A DNA stretch of 64,000 bases, from contig NC_069098.1 in NCBI RefSeq assembly GCF_947172395.1, positions 3,155,001-3,219,000 of the forward strand, in the 5' to 3' direction. A program made the position numbers and the translations under genes. The notes under the pieces were generated by a model. That model saw only the letters and a list, made by a program, of their open reading frames with translations, was not told the origin of the DNA and searched no databases. Below, one piece after another: positions 42,246-52,330 of the stretch. The stretch is from Bicyclus anynana (Eukaryota; Arthropoda; Insecta; Lepidoptera; Nymphalidae). Numbering within the stretch: position 1 is the first letter of the stretch; every line of letters begins with the position of its first letter.

Positions 42246-42489
42246 AATATAACATACCTATGGTAATTAAACTATTAAAAATAATATACTAAATTAAACT
42301 ACATATACAATTACATACTAAATATACATAAATAAAAAAAATATGAGTACACCTAAATACTTAATTAATATATAAATACACCTACATAAATAATTCTACA
42401 TAATAAATAAGCAGAACTACTTAAATAATAATTATTATAGTAATGTAGATAAGTAGTATTTTTTAATTATAAGTGATTATATACTCATA

Positions 42490-42730
42490 CTAGCGGAAGC
42501 CCGCGACTTCGTCCGCGTAAAAATCAACTTTCAACCCCGTATTTCACATCCTTCTATTTATATATTTGCAAGCTTTATATCGTATCCCTAATAAATAGTC
42601 CACTAATCATTTTACATTTACAAATGAACCTAGAAAAATTAAGGACTTTTTCATATTACAGTTTTATTTGAATTCATTTAGTGGTTTCAGCGTGATGCCG
42701 TGCCGTGATGAAAAAAAAGGCAGACAGACA
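42490..42730 (-). mobile_element. HelB-like Helitron, 3' end intact
   Basis: CTAG at 42490 preceded by A, then CGGAAGCCCGCGACTTCGTC hairpin, followed by a body different from other HelB copies (AACTTTCAACCCCGTATTTC). It ends near a (CAGA)n run. The 5' end is unclear. Confidence 0.65.
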
Positions 42731-42732
42731 GA

Positions 42733-42856
42733 CAGACTAACACGGCCGAAACCTACCACCAGAGTCAATTTAGAAAATATAAATTCGAATTTGACATGTG
42801 CCGGAAATCGAACCCACTACCTCTCTGTTGAGATTATAAGAACTAACAATTGAGCC
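42733..42856 (-). mobile_element. SINE-2-like head, diverged subfamily
   Basis: CACGGCCGAAACCTACCACC, then GAAATCGAACCCACTACCTC (inverse B box) and ACTAACAATTGAGCCA (inverse A-box region). The spacing suits a tRNA-headed SINE related to SINE-2, head portion only. Confidence 0.55.
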
Positions 42857-43213
42857 AATTTTCAAAAAATAAAATTACATTCATAAATCATGGAGATACC
42901 CAATCAAATGCAAAAGATTCTGTTCGTTCCTGTATTTGTAGCGCACAGAGTACGAGTAAGTTCTTTCTCTAAGCTTGTATACTTATTATAAAACTTGGAT
43001 CTCTTCCAAGTTAACGCTATCAGCTTGGAACCTATCGTTACTTCAGGTGAGACTGCAGTGAAGGTAAAACTGGTCGTTAAATTGAAAAAGACCGACACCT
43101 CACTGAGGCAATTTTTCCAATAATGTAACATTTTAATTACTTATGTTATGTGTTTTATGATAATTAATATATACATAGATTATCTAATTAATATATATAG
43201 AGATTATCTAGCA

Positions 43214-43341
43214 CTAGTAGTCGCCGCGCGGTTTTAACCGCGTGGTTCCTGTTCCTGTAAGGATAAAAAATAGCTTAAAGCCTTCCTCGATTAATGGGCT
43301 ATCTAACACTGAAAGAATTTTTTAAAATCGGACCAGTAGTT
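43214..43341 (-). mobile_element. HelA Helitron fragment, cut by SINE-1
   Basis: CTAG (43214-43217, preceded by A), GCGCGGTTTTAACCGCG hairpin and GGGCTATCTAACACTGAAAG run up to CGGACCAGTAGTTC. SINE-1 begins immediately. The rest of the HelA copy is not found on the far side. Confidence 0.85.
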
Positions 43342-43636
43342 CCGTGATAGCCCAGTGGATATGATCTCTGCCTCCGATTCCGGAGGGTGTGGGTTCGAAT
43401 CCGGTCCGGGATGTGCACCTCCAACCTTTCAGTTGTGTGTATTTTAAGAAATGAAATATCACGTGTATCTAACGGTGAAGGAAAACATCGTGAGGAAACC
43501 TGCATACCAGAGAATCTTTGCGTGTGTGAAGTCTGCCGATCCGCATTGGGCCAACGTGGTGGAGTATTGGCCTAACCCCTCTTATTCTAAAATGAGACTC
43601 GAGCTCAGCAGTGAGCCGAATATGGGTTGATAATGA
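43342..43636 (+). mobile_element. SINE-1 adjoining a HelA fragment
   Basis: Head CGTGATAGCCCAGTGG with A box TAGCCCAGTGG and B box GGTTCGAATCC perfect. Part of the TTCTTAATTCTC block is deleted. No target duplication and no HelA remainder after it, so a deletion followed or accompanied insertion. Confidence 0.9.
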
Positions 43637-44474
43637 ATATGCATAATCTACGTACAGTCACTGCCCAGTCGTGGGTATCTCCGTGACCTAGCGTGAATCT
43701 TTTCAAACCATTCATGCCCTACGCCTCCGTCCTTTTATTGGGCGACCCGGCTTTTAGCGTCCAGTCATCTTAATTACTTTGATAGTTCTTTCACTCATCT
43801 GAAATAAAGAATTTTTTGCTGTAAAAGTCTCCTTTAAACTAGATAATTTTGATATAAATGACGAGTTCAAAGTTAAAATTTATGCCTTAGAATATTAAAT
43901 TTATAACCTAACTGTAAAGCCTTCTAGTTTTGTTTAAGAAAACAAATAACGAGGTAAATAGTTAATTTTTTTTAGACTTTATAGTCCCCCAGATTAACTA
44001 TTTATCCAAATCATCCATCCATCCATCCATCCATGTATCCAAAATTATCAAATTTATTAATTCTCATAAGAATTAAACAAATAAAAAAATTTCGACTATT
44101 GAACTTTGGCTTAGGATTATCCAAAATTATTTTTTTATACAAACCACTACCAGTAGGTACAAGAAACACAAAATAACATGTCTAAAAGTATGTACATACA
44201 ATCTGTAAAGCCGATTTTTAGCGATTCGAATAACAAATTTTTATTATAAAGATAATAAAAATTTGTTATTCGAATCGAAAATTAAATAATAATTAGGTAT
44301 TTTAAGTAAAGTAAATCTCCCACAAGAATCACGATTAGGTAATATTAGCGGGTTACAATAATCTCACAAAGTTGTTACATAAGTCAAAAGTGGTCATAAT
44401 AATACACTTGAAACCAGATTAAAAAATTCCAAGTAAGATAAAAAAAAAATGTAAAGAAAGATGTCCATTTCTGT
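43637..44474. other. AT-rich stretch with CATC microsatellite and hairpin
   Basis: A (CCAT)n run lies at 44013-44034 and the perfect hairpin at 44222-44277. No gene seen. Confidence 0.4.
44222..44277. repeat. Perfect 25-bp stem-loop
   Basis: The 25 bases 44222-44246 (CGATTCGAATAACAAATTTT...) are followed after TAAAGA by their exact reverse complement at 44253-44277. No mismatch in either arm, so it is recent. See the template-switch finding. Confidence 0.92.
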
Positions 44475-44834
44475 TATAAATCCCTGAATCATGACTCATC
44501 AGTTACCTGCACTCAAGCAAATAGGCCCGAAAAAGGACCCGACGACTGATAAAAGCATATCGGAGGGACTCGAAAAAAAACTTAAACTATCTATCAATTT
44601 CTGTGAAGCCAAAATCCACCCCATTGTGTCCACTCCCTCCCAATTCGAGCATTCGCCCGAATGGTAAAGCCAGTGCTAAACTCGATCGCGGAACGGGACG
44701 ACGTTTTACCCGAAAACGGTCAGAGCTTACGCGCGGAAAACCTTTTTGCTGGGAACTTTTTTTGGAACTTTCCTTACTAATTGTGATCGTACAGTGCGTG
44801 CCCAGAGGAGTTCGCAAAGTTGCTGGATATTCGT
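44475..44834 (+). promoter_or_regulatory. Possible core promoter and first exon
   Basis: TATAAAT (44475-44481) lies 26 bp upstream of TCAGTT (44499-44504), an arthropod-like initiator with A at 44501. A repeat-free, GC-richer block (44600-44834) follows and ends in CGT|GTAAGT, a good 5' splice site. This is what a TATA/Inr promoter plus a 334-bp mostly non-coding first exon would look like. The TATA spacing is a little short, no DPE is seen, and both strands have open frames of 85-86 codons with no known motif. Tentative. Confidence 0.3.
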
Positions 44835-45766
44835 GTAAGTTCATTATTTTCGCTTACTGTTAAGCAAGTTGAGCGGGTTTTCCAAACTCGCTTTTGTTCT
44901 TTACGTGTTGTCAGAAGTTCGTGTATGTTTTCGCTTAACTTTTCGCTTTAACGGTGTTCTTGTTGGTTTTAGAGTTATAATTATTTTAGGATACTTGTAT
45001 TTGATGCAGTCCGTTACATTTTTGTTGTCGTGTACTCGCACGAAAGTTAATCTAAAATATTACACAGAAACGTACGTACAACACCTATATAATTTACCGT
45101 GGTAGATGCACTCAGGTTGCGTCGGTTTCACTATTTTTGATACGTTACAACAGTCGTTATTAATATTTTCTTTTAATTTATATAGAGATGGACACATCAT
45201 TATACATTTAACATCAAGTTCCGAGCTTTAAAAAAAAAAATTTTGGTAAATAGAAGAAAACAAAATTAAACATAGATTAAATAGGTATAGATATTGATAA
45301 TAATTACTTTCATGTCTAACATAATTTTGCCTCTTAAAACAATTTGTCTATTACCTGCAGTGTTAAAGCTGTGCTGGCCAGACGGCTACGTCTACGTCAT
45401 TTCATAAAAGCTGAAAGCATACCGTTTTCCAACATAAAACGGTAAGCAACAATGGTGTTTGCATCAAGTTGACTCCCATGCAGCAGCTCTCGTATCTAAT
45501 CCTATGTCATCTTAACTCTAAAACTTTTATTTTCTAAAGTGACTCTATCTATAAAAGGCGCTTCAGTTAAAATGACGGAAAAACTATTATTATTAATGGC
45601 GCACAAATAAAAACAAGTAAAAAATTCAATGACATTAAAACAATTGTTACAAAATAAGTAATAAATAAATTAAAATATTAAGTGTAATAAATAGATTACA
45701 ATTTACAAACAAAAAGGAGTTCAGAAGTAAAATTATCATTCCTTAAGTAAACTAAAGTATTAATCA
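44835..45766. other. Intervening sequence, no further exon identified
   Basis: A GC-richer patch at 45355-45490 (GGCCAGACGGCTACGTCTAC) has stops in all frames. Otherwise AT-rich. Confidence 0.3.
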
Positions 45767-45973
45767 CTAGTCGACGCCCCGTGGTTTTATCCGTGCAGTC
45801 CCCGTTTCCATGGAAATACGGAGTTAACATTAGTTTAAGTCACTCACATATAACGTGACTTGTTATAGGTAAAATAATTCTCAAAATCGGTTCAGTAGAT
45901 CCCCCTACAACTAAACAAACTCTACCTCTAATTAAGTAATAAGTATTAAGTAAAGATAACTATTGAGGTATAG
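45767..45973 (-). mobile_element. HelC Helitron, near complete
   Basis: CTAG at 45767 preceded by A, CCCGTGGTTTTATCC hairpin (decayed), TATAGGTAAAATAATTCTC, GGTTCAGTAGATCCCCCTAC and AGGTATAG end. It shows the ancestral state at the position where the 11981 copy has its hairpin. Confidence 0.8.
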
Positions 45974-46390
45974 CTTTAGTATTTAAAACTAAATAAAAAT
46001 GTAATAAGAGCTAAATTAAATTTATACACTTTGAATGTAACGGTTACTCATAGCTCTCTACTTTCTTGCAAATGAAAATAGTTGAATATAGTCTACATAG
46101 CAATACTTTCCGCTAACTAATATAAACAAAGGCTCGCTCAAGACTATTAAAAAGGTACAATAATTAAAACCCACAAAGTATAAGGTATAATAACATTTTA
46201 ACGTCGTTAAGAAAATTACTTGACGATAATCTTTTAATATAAAATTCTAGATAAGTCTTCCTGAGGAAGGAATTTTAATAAAATGCCTATTATAATTTTA
46301 ATCTTTGATCATTTCGCCGCGGGTAAAATTAAAACGTTGAAGTATCTGTTTGACAGTTACTATATCGTATTTATAAGCGTCTTCTTTTTA

Positions 46391-46530
46391 CTAGCTTATG
46401 GCCGCGACTTTGCTCGCGTGAAACTCTCTCATAAAAAATAAATATCCTCATTCCTACAATGTGTTGGTTTGTTATATCTAAAAGGGATTAAGATACATTT
46501 TCAATGAAACTTCCAAAAGGTTGCATCCAA
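46391..46530 (-). mobile_element. Helitron 3' end, HelB-like
   Basis: CTAG at 46391 preceded by A, then TTATGGCCGCGACTTTGCTCGCG with a GCGAG/CGCG-type stem, and ATAAATATCCTCATTCC. The 5' end is not defined. Confidence 0.6.
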
Positions 46531-46561
46531 TTCACACAAAAACTTAATAAATTATATTATT

Positions 46562-46990
46562 CTAGCAGACGTCCCGCGGTTTTACCCGCGTAATTCCCAT
46601 TCTCGTGGGAACATGGAGATAAAATATAGCCTATGTAATGCCGTGATAGCGCAGTGGATATGACATCTGCCTACGATTTCGGAGGGTGTGCACCTCCAAC
46701 TTTTCAGTTGTGTGCATTTTAAGAAATTAAATATCGCGAGTCTCAATCGGTGAAGGAAAACATCGTGAGGAAACCTGCAAACCAGAGAATTTCTTAATTC
46801 TCTGCGTGTGTAAAGTCCGCATTGGGCCAGCGTGGTGGACCATTGGCCTAACCCCTCTCATTCTGAGAGGAGACTCGAGCTCAGCAGTTTGCCGTATATG
46901 GGTTGATAACGATGTAATGCTGATTATGTTCTATCGATGAAAGAATTAGGTAGAACATATTATGAAAATCGGCCTAGAGGTTTAGGCGTG
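46562..46990 (-). mobile_element. Helitron split by a SINE-1
   Basis: CTAG at 46562, hairpin CCCGCGGTTTTACCCGCG, GGGAACATGGAGATAAAAT, then the SINE at 46642-46911. After it the Helitron continues: CTGATTATGTTCTATCGATG, GAAAGAATTAGG, AAAATCGGCCTAGAGG. Because the SINE has target duplications, the Helitron is the older of the two. The 5' end is blurred. Confidence 0.75.
46642..46911 (+). mobile_element. SINE-1 inserted in a Helitron, 9-bp target duplication
   Basis: ATGTAATGC at 46633-46641 and 46912-46920. A deletion between the A-box region and CACCTCCAAC removes the B box (GGTTCGAATCC), so this copy cannot use a normal Pol III promoter. The rest of the body is well conserved. Confidence 0.95.
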
Positions 46991-47621
46991 AAAGCCTACT
47001 ACTAAGCTAAATTTGTATCGAGCACGGAATTCTTACTAACATAGAAAACGCTAAAGCTAACGCTTTTGATGTTCTATGGTATCGAGCATAAAATTCTAGA
47101 AATCAATTACGAATAGATAATATTTAATTTACCTTTGCCGTCAAATACAAAGTTACCCAGTTTGTCTGTGTTTACTTAGTGGAGAACAAATAAATAACTT
47201 GCCCCGAATATAATAAAATGGAGAGGTTTCGTGGCGTACGTATCAAAACATTCGATGCCGTGGCCTTTGACGGTGTATAAAGTATAAAATATTCATGAGC
47301 AAACGTTTACCTGTATAAAGATAACCAATACAAATAACATCCAGAGCGGAATGATAACATAAAGGCTAGCGCACACTGTCATCACGGAGCGATGTTGGTC
47401 CTTTAAACTCTGGTTTATTTTTTTTATCACTTATCATTTTCATCATGAACCTATTTGAATGGGTCCGGATTGGGTGCTCTCTCTCTTATAAAAAGGGGAA
47501 TTTGGAGCGTAAGCCCATAATGCTATGTTAATGTGGGTTGTTGGGTTAGTCTGCGTAGGCGGGGCAGCGCAGGGCTGCAAGCTTAAATGGGTCAGCGGGC
47601 TTCTAAATCGGATTTCTTCTA
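46991..47621. other. Intervening sequence with possible old repeat
   Basis: Part 47490-47600 (GGAATTTGGAGCGTAAGCCC, GTGGGTTGTTGGGTTAG, GGGCTGCAAGCTTAAATGGG) is GC-richer and may be an old SINE or LINE end. No gene seen. Confidence 0.3.
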
Positions 47622-47628
47622 TTGGTTT

Positions 47629-47832
47629 CATCATCGTCATCATATCAGCCGATGAATGTCCACTGCAGTACATAGGCCTTCCTAACATCGCCATTCTGAG
47701 CCGCCTCATAACGCAATTCCCTGCGACTCGCTTGATGTCGTCAGTTCACCCGGTGGGAGGCGATTTCTAGTGCGGGGTCGCTATTCCAGCACCTTGGGCT
47801 CTTCGAACTATGTCCCCGCCCATTGCTATCTT
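47629..47832 (-). mobile_element. RTE LINE 3' end, short target duplication
   Basis: TCATCATCGTCATCATATCAGCCGATG is the inverse tail and end; CGACTCGCTTGATGTCGTCAG and AGTGCGGGGTCGCTATTCC are further RTE blocks. TTGGTTT at 47622-47628 and 47833-47839 may be the duplication. Several internal deletions distinguish it. Confidence 0.8.
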
Positions 47833-47917
47833 TTGGTTTATAATAAGTTAATAGCAAGAAAGGAAAATCTTCACATTAAAAGTTTATTATAACAAGTGTC
47901 ATCAATTTACATACTAA

Positions 47918-48083
47918 GACGACCTCTCTGGCACAGTTGATAGTGCTTGTTGTTGTATATTTTGTCCTCCCACTAGCCAGACCTGGACCTATTAGGAAAA
48001 TCTCAATCGGCCCAGTTGAGGATCGAACCCAGAACCTCCGTTTTGTAAATCCACCGCGCATACCACTGAGCCATGGAGGCCGT
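47918..48083 (-). mobile_element. SINE-2 with an inverted head fragment
   Basis: Positions 47966-48083 are SINE-2 on the minus strand (GCCAGACCTGGACCTATTAG, GATCGAACCCAGAACC inverse B box, CACCGCGCATACCACTGAGCC inverse A-box region). At 47918-47948 lies a plus-strand head, CGACCTCTCTGGCACAGTTGATAGTGC, of the second SINE-2 subfamily. The body and tail are absent on both sides. It looks like a composite or inversion product. Confidence 0.65.
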
Positions 48084-48332
48084 CAAAGGTGCGATCAGGT
48101 TAGGCAGACTGATTTTTTAATTGTTTTAATTATTACCTTATTTCCTACTTGTGTTACCTCATACAAGCGAAATAACACTAAATTTAAGTTTAGACCAACC
48201 GTGAATTAGGTCAGTCGGACGAAATGAGAATGGAACCAATCGTGATTAATCGTAAATTTTTAGAACAGTCCGACTAATTAGTTATATCTCGCTCGGGGAA
48301 TTCAATAAAATCTCTTCGTTTTTTATGAAAGA

Positions 48333-48530
48333 CTAGTAAACGCCCGCAACTTCGTTAACGTGAAATTTAGTTCTTCATAAATCCCGCGGGATGGATGGAT
48401 GGGTTTTATGGTATAAACAGCCTATAGGTTGCTTAACAACCTCTATCTTAAAGTGAAAGTCCTGGTTAAATCGGTTCAGCCGTTCCAAAGACTAGTCCGG
48501 ACAAGTAGAGATTTTTGTCTTTTAGCATCG
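48333..48530 (-). mobile_element. HelB Helitron, decayed
   Basis: CTAG at 48333 preceded by A, AAACGCCCGCAACTTCGTTAACG (decayed stem), AATCCCGCGGGATGGATGG, GCCTATAGGTTGC and GGTTAAATCGGTTCAGCCG. The 5' end is unclear. Confidence 0.7.
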
Positions 48531-48575
48531 TGTAAATACAGCTTGTGAAAACACAGTTATCTTGAAATCACAGAG

Positions 48576-48735
48576 ATATTTGGTTCACTATTGAGCACGA
48601 GTTTCCTCTCAGAATAAGAGGGGTTAGGCCAATAGGCCACCTCGTTGGCCCAATTCGGATTGACCGATTACGCACACCTAAAGAGTTAACTATGCAGGTT
48701 TCCTCACGATTTTTTCACGTGACTCACGTTATTAT
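48576..48735 (-). mobile_element. SINE-1, 3' half, old
   Basis: ATATTTGGTTCACTATTGAGC, CTCTCAGAATAAGAGGGG, GGCCCAATTCGGATTGACC and GCAGGTTTCCTCACGAT follow SINE-1 order. Head missing. Confidence 0.8.
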
Positions 48736-49196
48736 TGTTATTATTGACAATATATCTAGTAATATATTAATATAATCTAATTTTATAATTATAAGAATTA
48801 ATTAATTCCAATGATTTTATCTGGGTTACAAGGAATGATCAACCCTATTTTATTTAATTTAAACGGCGAGTGAGACCGCAAAGCAAAACTATTCTAGAAA
48901 TAAAATTTCATTTTATAATATAAAATTAAATGGTAAAAGGTTATCAAAGAAGCCCTGCAGTACAAATATTATAAAGAAACGCAATATCAGACGTATGTGG
49001 GAGGAGGGATCGTGGAAAATTGTTGATCATTTGATATCATGAGGCAACCTTATTAAGTATCTAGGGACACGTGGAGGCAGGGTACAGCCGCACAGAAAAT
49101 CGTGTTCTCATTTTGAAATAGGCGCATTTATAGCCTAGACGTTTATAAGCCCATAGCGGACCAAAACTCTGTCATGTCTATATAATTATAATTTGG
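48736..49196. other. AT-rich stretch, no feature recognised
   Basis: Nothing coding-like or repetitive recognised. Confidence 0.3.
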
Positions 49197-49387
49197 CTAG
49201 ATGACCCTCCGCGGTTTCACCCGCGTTATTCCCGTTCTCGTGTGAATACAGGGATAATATAGCCTTTCTCGATAAATGGGCTATCTAACACTAAAATAAT
49301 TTTTCAAACCGGACTACTAGTTCCTGAGACTACCGCGTTCAAGCAAACAAACATACAAACTCTTCAGCTTTATAATGTTGGTATAGA
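49197..49387 (-). mobile_element. HelA Helitron, complete outline
   Basis: CTAG 49197-49200, hairpin CCGCGGTTTCACCCGCG, GGGCTATCTAACACTAAAAT, and end TAATGTTGGTATAGA followed by T. The base outside CTAG is G rather than A. Confidence 0.88.
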
Positions 49388-49460
49388 TTGTTATAACCAG
49401 AACTTGGTGGTTTTTTAAAAACTGTAAGTTTGTCAACCCATGCTACTACCATGGATAGCC

Positions 49461-49565
49461 ATTTTGGCTGGTTTGGGAGGCTAGTTACCAAATACCGCCA
49501 AGCGATTTAGCGTTCTAGTGCGTTATCGTGTAGAAACCGAAAGGGGTGTGGATTTCCATCCTCAA
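49461..49565 (+). mobile_element. SINE-2 middle fragment
   Basis: TTTTGGCTGGTTTGGGAGGC, GCCAAGCGATTTAGCGTTC and GTAGAAACCGAAAGGGGTG, GGATTTCCATCCTC are SINE-2 body blocks. Head and tail absent. Confidence 0.7.
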
Positions 49566-49684
49566 TTCATTCATCCTCTCTACGATATATATAAAAGACA
49601 TATAACTGGTAATTCCCGTAGGGGAAGTCACAGGTATAGTACAGGTAAATCCCAATAGGACGCAGGTAGCTTCGCTGGGTTTTA

Positions 49685-49920
49685 GTGGGTATTCAGTTCA
49701 GTCAGCGAGTCTCACATACCCGGCCGTAGACTCTGCCTTGTGAGTATTCTGGTCAATCAGCGAGTCCCACGCATACCGGAGACTGCACAGCTCTGCCTTT
49801 TGAGTAATCTGGTCAATCAGCGAGTCCCACGCATACCGGAGACTGCACAGCTCTGCCTTTTGAGTATTCTGGTCAATCAGCGAGTCCCACGCATACCGGA
49901 GACTGCACAGCTCTGCCTTT
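49685..49920. repeat. 60-bp minisatellite, about 3.9 copies
   Basis: Three units of exactly 60 bp at 49741-49800, 49801-49860 and 49861-49920 differ at a single base (TGAGTATTCT versus TGAGTAATCT). A fourth, diverged unit of about 56 bp precedes them. Because 60 is divisible by 3, both strands show a repeated 20-residue peptide, which is a by-product and not evidence of a protein. The near-identity implies recent amplification. Confidence 0.95.
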
Positions 49921-50206
49921 GTCTTTGGGAGGGATGGGTAAATGCATTTCCAAGTGACAAAAAAAGGCGAAGTCACAGACAACAGATAGTTTAAAATAAT
50001 ACCTAAGAAATACAATACCTAAAGTCGGCGCGGTCTGAGCTTAGGTTCTACATCGTTAAATAAATGATGTCACATTTTGCGTTGTCATCCGATATAGGTG
50101 TGACAGACGAAAACCCTTTTTAATAATTTCAGGAAAATATCTTGATCCCATAAAAGCTTTCGGTAACTCTTAACGTTTTATAAAGACTAGAGTTGATTTT
50201 TTGACG

Positions 50207-50425
50207 GCTTCTCTGGTGCAGTTGGTAGTGCTCTGGTTCTCAACAAAGAGGTCCTGAGTTTGATTCCTAGATCGGTTCAGTTTAGGATATTATATTTTTT
50301 AAATTGGCTTAGGTCTGGTCTGGCAGTAGGCATCGGCCGTGGCTAGTTACCACCCTGGTTAATCCTTTATCTCATCCAAGTATGCCCGCTTCCCGTGATC
50401 GCAGTCAAGAGTTAACTTGTCAGAA
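50207..50425 (+). mobile_element. SINE-2, second subfamily, near full length
   Basis: Head GACGGCTTCTCTGGTGCAGTTGG has A box TGGTGCAGTTG; B box region AGTTTGATTCC has two changes. The body has TCGGCCGTGGCTAGTTACC and ends GCAGTCAAGAGTTAACTTGTC. An internal deletion removes the AAACCGAAAGGGG block. The anticodon-like region differs from the copy at 10423, defining a separate subfamily. Confidence 0.8.
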
Positions 50426-51820
50426 TAAAAAAATGTTTGTCAAAATTCAAGAAAACGTTGCAAAGCTAAATCGGGTTTTTTGAAGTCGATTATCCTCTAG
50501 CACATGCTCCGTAGTAACTTAATTATCTTGTTTTCGTGCTATTAACGTTTCGGTTCAAAAACACGAGCTATTTTTCAGATAAAAGTATGAAGAGCATAAA
50601 AATTCCAAACGTTATTCTGATAAAACTAAAAGTAATTTTTGTTTATGAGTTTTATGGGGCGAGGATTTTATTCTGAATTGAGAAAATTGTGACGCTTGCC
50701 GCCGTCTCCTTTCATATGCCTGGGACAATCCCCCCACCCCTTCGCCAGACCTCATATCGCCACTGTATTGGCAGGTTTCGTTGGTCGAAATTCATTGATT
50801 AAGGGTAATTAAGTTAAGTACAACCAATCTCCTTTAAACACACGTTTAGCACGTAAAATTTCACCTAAAAATAGCAAGATTACCGTAATATAAATTAGAA
50901 TCCAAACTTCAGCACTTCCCTTTACTTATTTTATGGCAAAATTCAATTTCCAAAGTCACATTTCAGGTGTATCCGCCTCTTAAGGTGAGGAGAGAGGAAA
51001 TCTCTTAGAATTCATGGCACATAACATATAAACTGACTTCCGCGGAATTTATTGAAGACGATAAAACATTTCCGTTTTGCTGGCGCGGTTTTACTATAAA
51101 ATGTTAGACAATTTTCCGGCTCATTCCAGTTTTTTCCGGAAACGGCGGAATAAACAAACGCACAAAATTCCCTCTAAAACGAAATAACCAGGCTTGTTCA
51201 GTTATCTTAATGTACAAAAAACATAGAACAGAAAACTCCAGTTATGCGTTCATACTATCGCTACCTCGATTTGGCAAAAGGTTTAGACAATTTTGATTCC
51301 GACTAAACTTTGGTCACCGCGGTCAATTTCATATTGAGTCTAACCATTAACGTAAGATATAACAAGTATATGTGTAAACACAGGTTCACTCTCTATTTCC
51401 TTTTTCTTATTCTTCGATCCTTCGACGACAAATTCTTCCTTACATTATTCTTCGAGTCACGGGGTGAATCAACAAAGTGGACTTCCCAGATCCCTAGATC
51501 CTCAAACTTAGATCCTTATTATCTATAACCGAAATACCACGGAACAATAATGTATATTAGATTATATTACAAACATGGAAAGTTCTTTGATTATTAAAAA
51601 AGGAAATGGATTTTTCCGGAGAAAGATTTGTTACGTTTTCGTGGAATACGAATTATAATTGCTGCAGACCCATAAAAGGCCTTGAGGTTCGAGTGAAAGA
51701 ACGTAAGGCAGCGACAAATCGAAAATGATTCCCGTAAATAAGTCGCAGGTATTGGAATACACGGAATCAATTTAGTGTTATTTACATAGTACGAGTATTT
51801 CCATCCTTGTTGCTTATTGC
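50426..51820. other. 1.4-kb AT-rich stretch
   Basis: No gene or repeat recognised; short frames only. Confidence 0.3.
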
Positions 51821-51992
51821 TTATAAAGCTGAAGAGTTTATATGGTTGAACGCGCTAATCTCAGGAACTACGGTTTGATTTGAAAAATTCTTTCAGTGTC
51901 TAGCTCATCGAGGAAGGCTATAGGCTATATATTACTCCCGTATTCCTACGGGAACGTGAGCCACGCGGGTAAAACCATGCGGCGTCAATTAG
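51821..51992 (+). mobile_element. HelA Helitron, TTAG terminus
   Basis: TTATAAAGCTGAAGAGTTTA, GAACGCGCTAATCTCAGGAAC, GGAAGGCTATAGGCTATATA, hairpin CGCGGGTAAAACCATGCGG and terminal TTAG in place of CTAG. The 5' TCTATACTAATA is missing. Confidence 0.85.
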
Positions 51993-52109
51993 TTGCATAA
52001 AAGGCTATTCGTCACTTTGAGTAGGTCAGATCGTAATTTTTCTGTTACGTAATTTTTGCCCTACAAACCAATGTAATTTCAAGAAATGTAACTTCTAAAG
52101 GGTTTATTA

Positions 52110-52330
52110 TCATCAGTCTATTTTAAAAGGTCCTCTATAACCTCCTTCTTGCTTATAGGAGAGAGTATGTGTTACCATCCTGTTCCAATGCAGATTGGTG
52201 GGTTGTAATAATTATGATTTTTTAGAATTTCTGGTCTAGTATTAAGGAAATTCTCAGGTATTTCACCTCGGAAAACTCGTAAAAACATCGTGTTGTCAAT
52301 GTTTTTCTTTCAGCGTTTGATTTAATTTCT
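52110..52330 (-). mobile_element. Old SINE, 3' domain related to SINE-1
   Basis: TTATTATCATCAGTCTATTT, CCAATGCAGATTGGTGGGTT, GGAAATTCTCAGGTATTTC and CATCGTGTTGTCAATGTTTTTCTTTCAGCG follow the common order of this SINE superfamily in inverse orientation. The head cannot be found. Confidence 0.45.

Noticed and set aside
49741..49920. CRISPR-like direct repeats
   Set aside because: Units are contiguous without unique spacers, and the surrounding DNA is eukaryotic.
49698..50015. Repeat-protein candidate (KAELCSLRYAWDSLIDQ repeated)
   Set aside because: The repeat results from a 60-bp minisatellite being divisible by three. The opposite strand is open in the same way, and there is no start context or flanking coding sequence.
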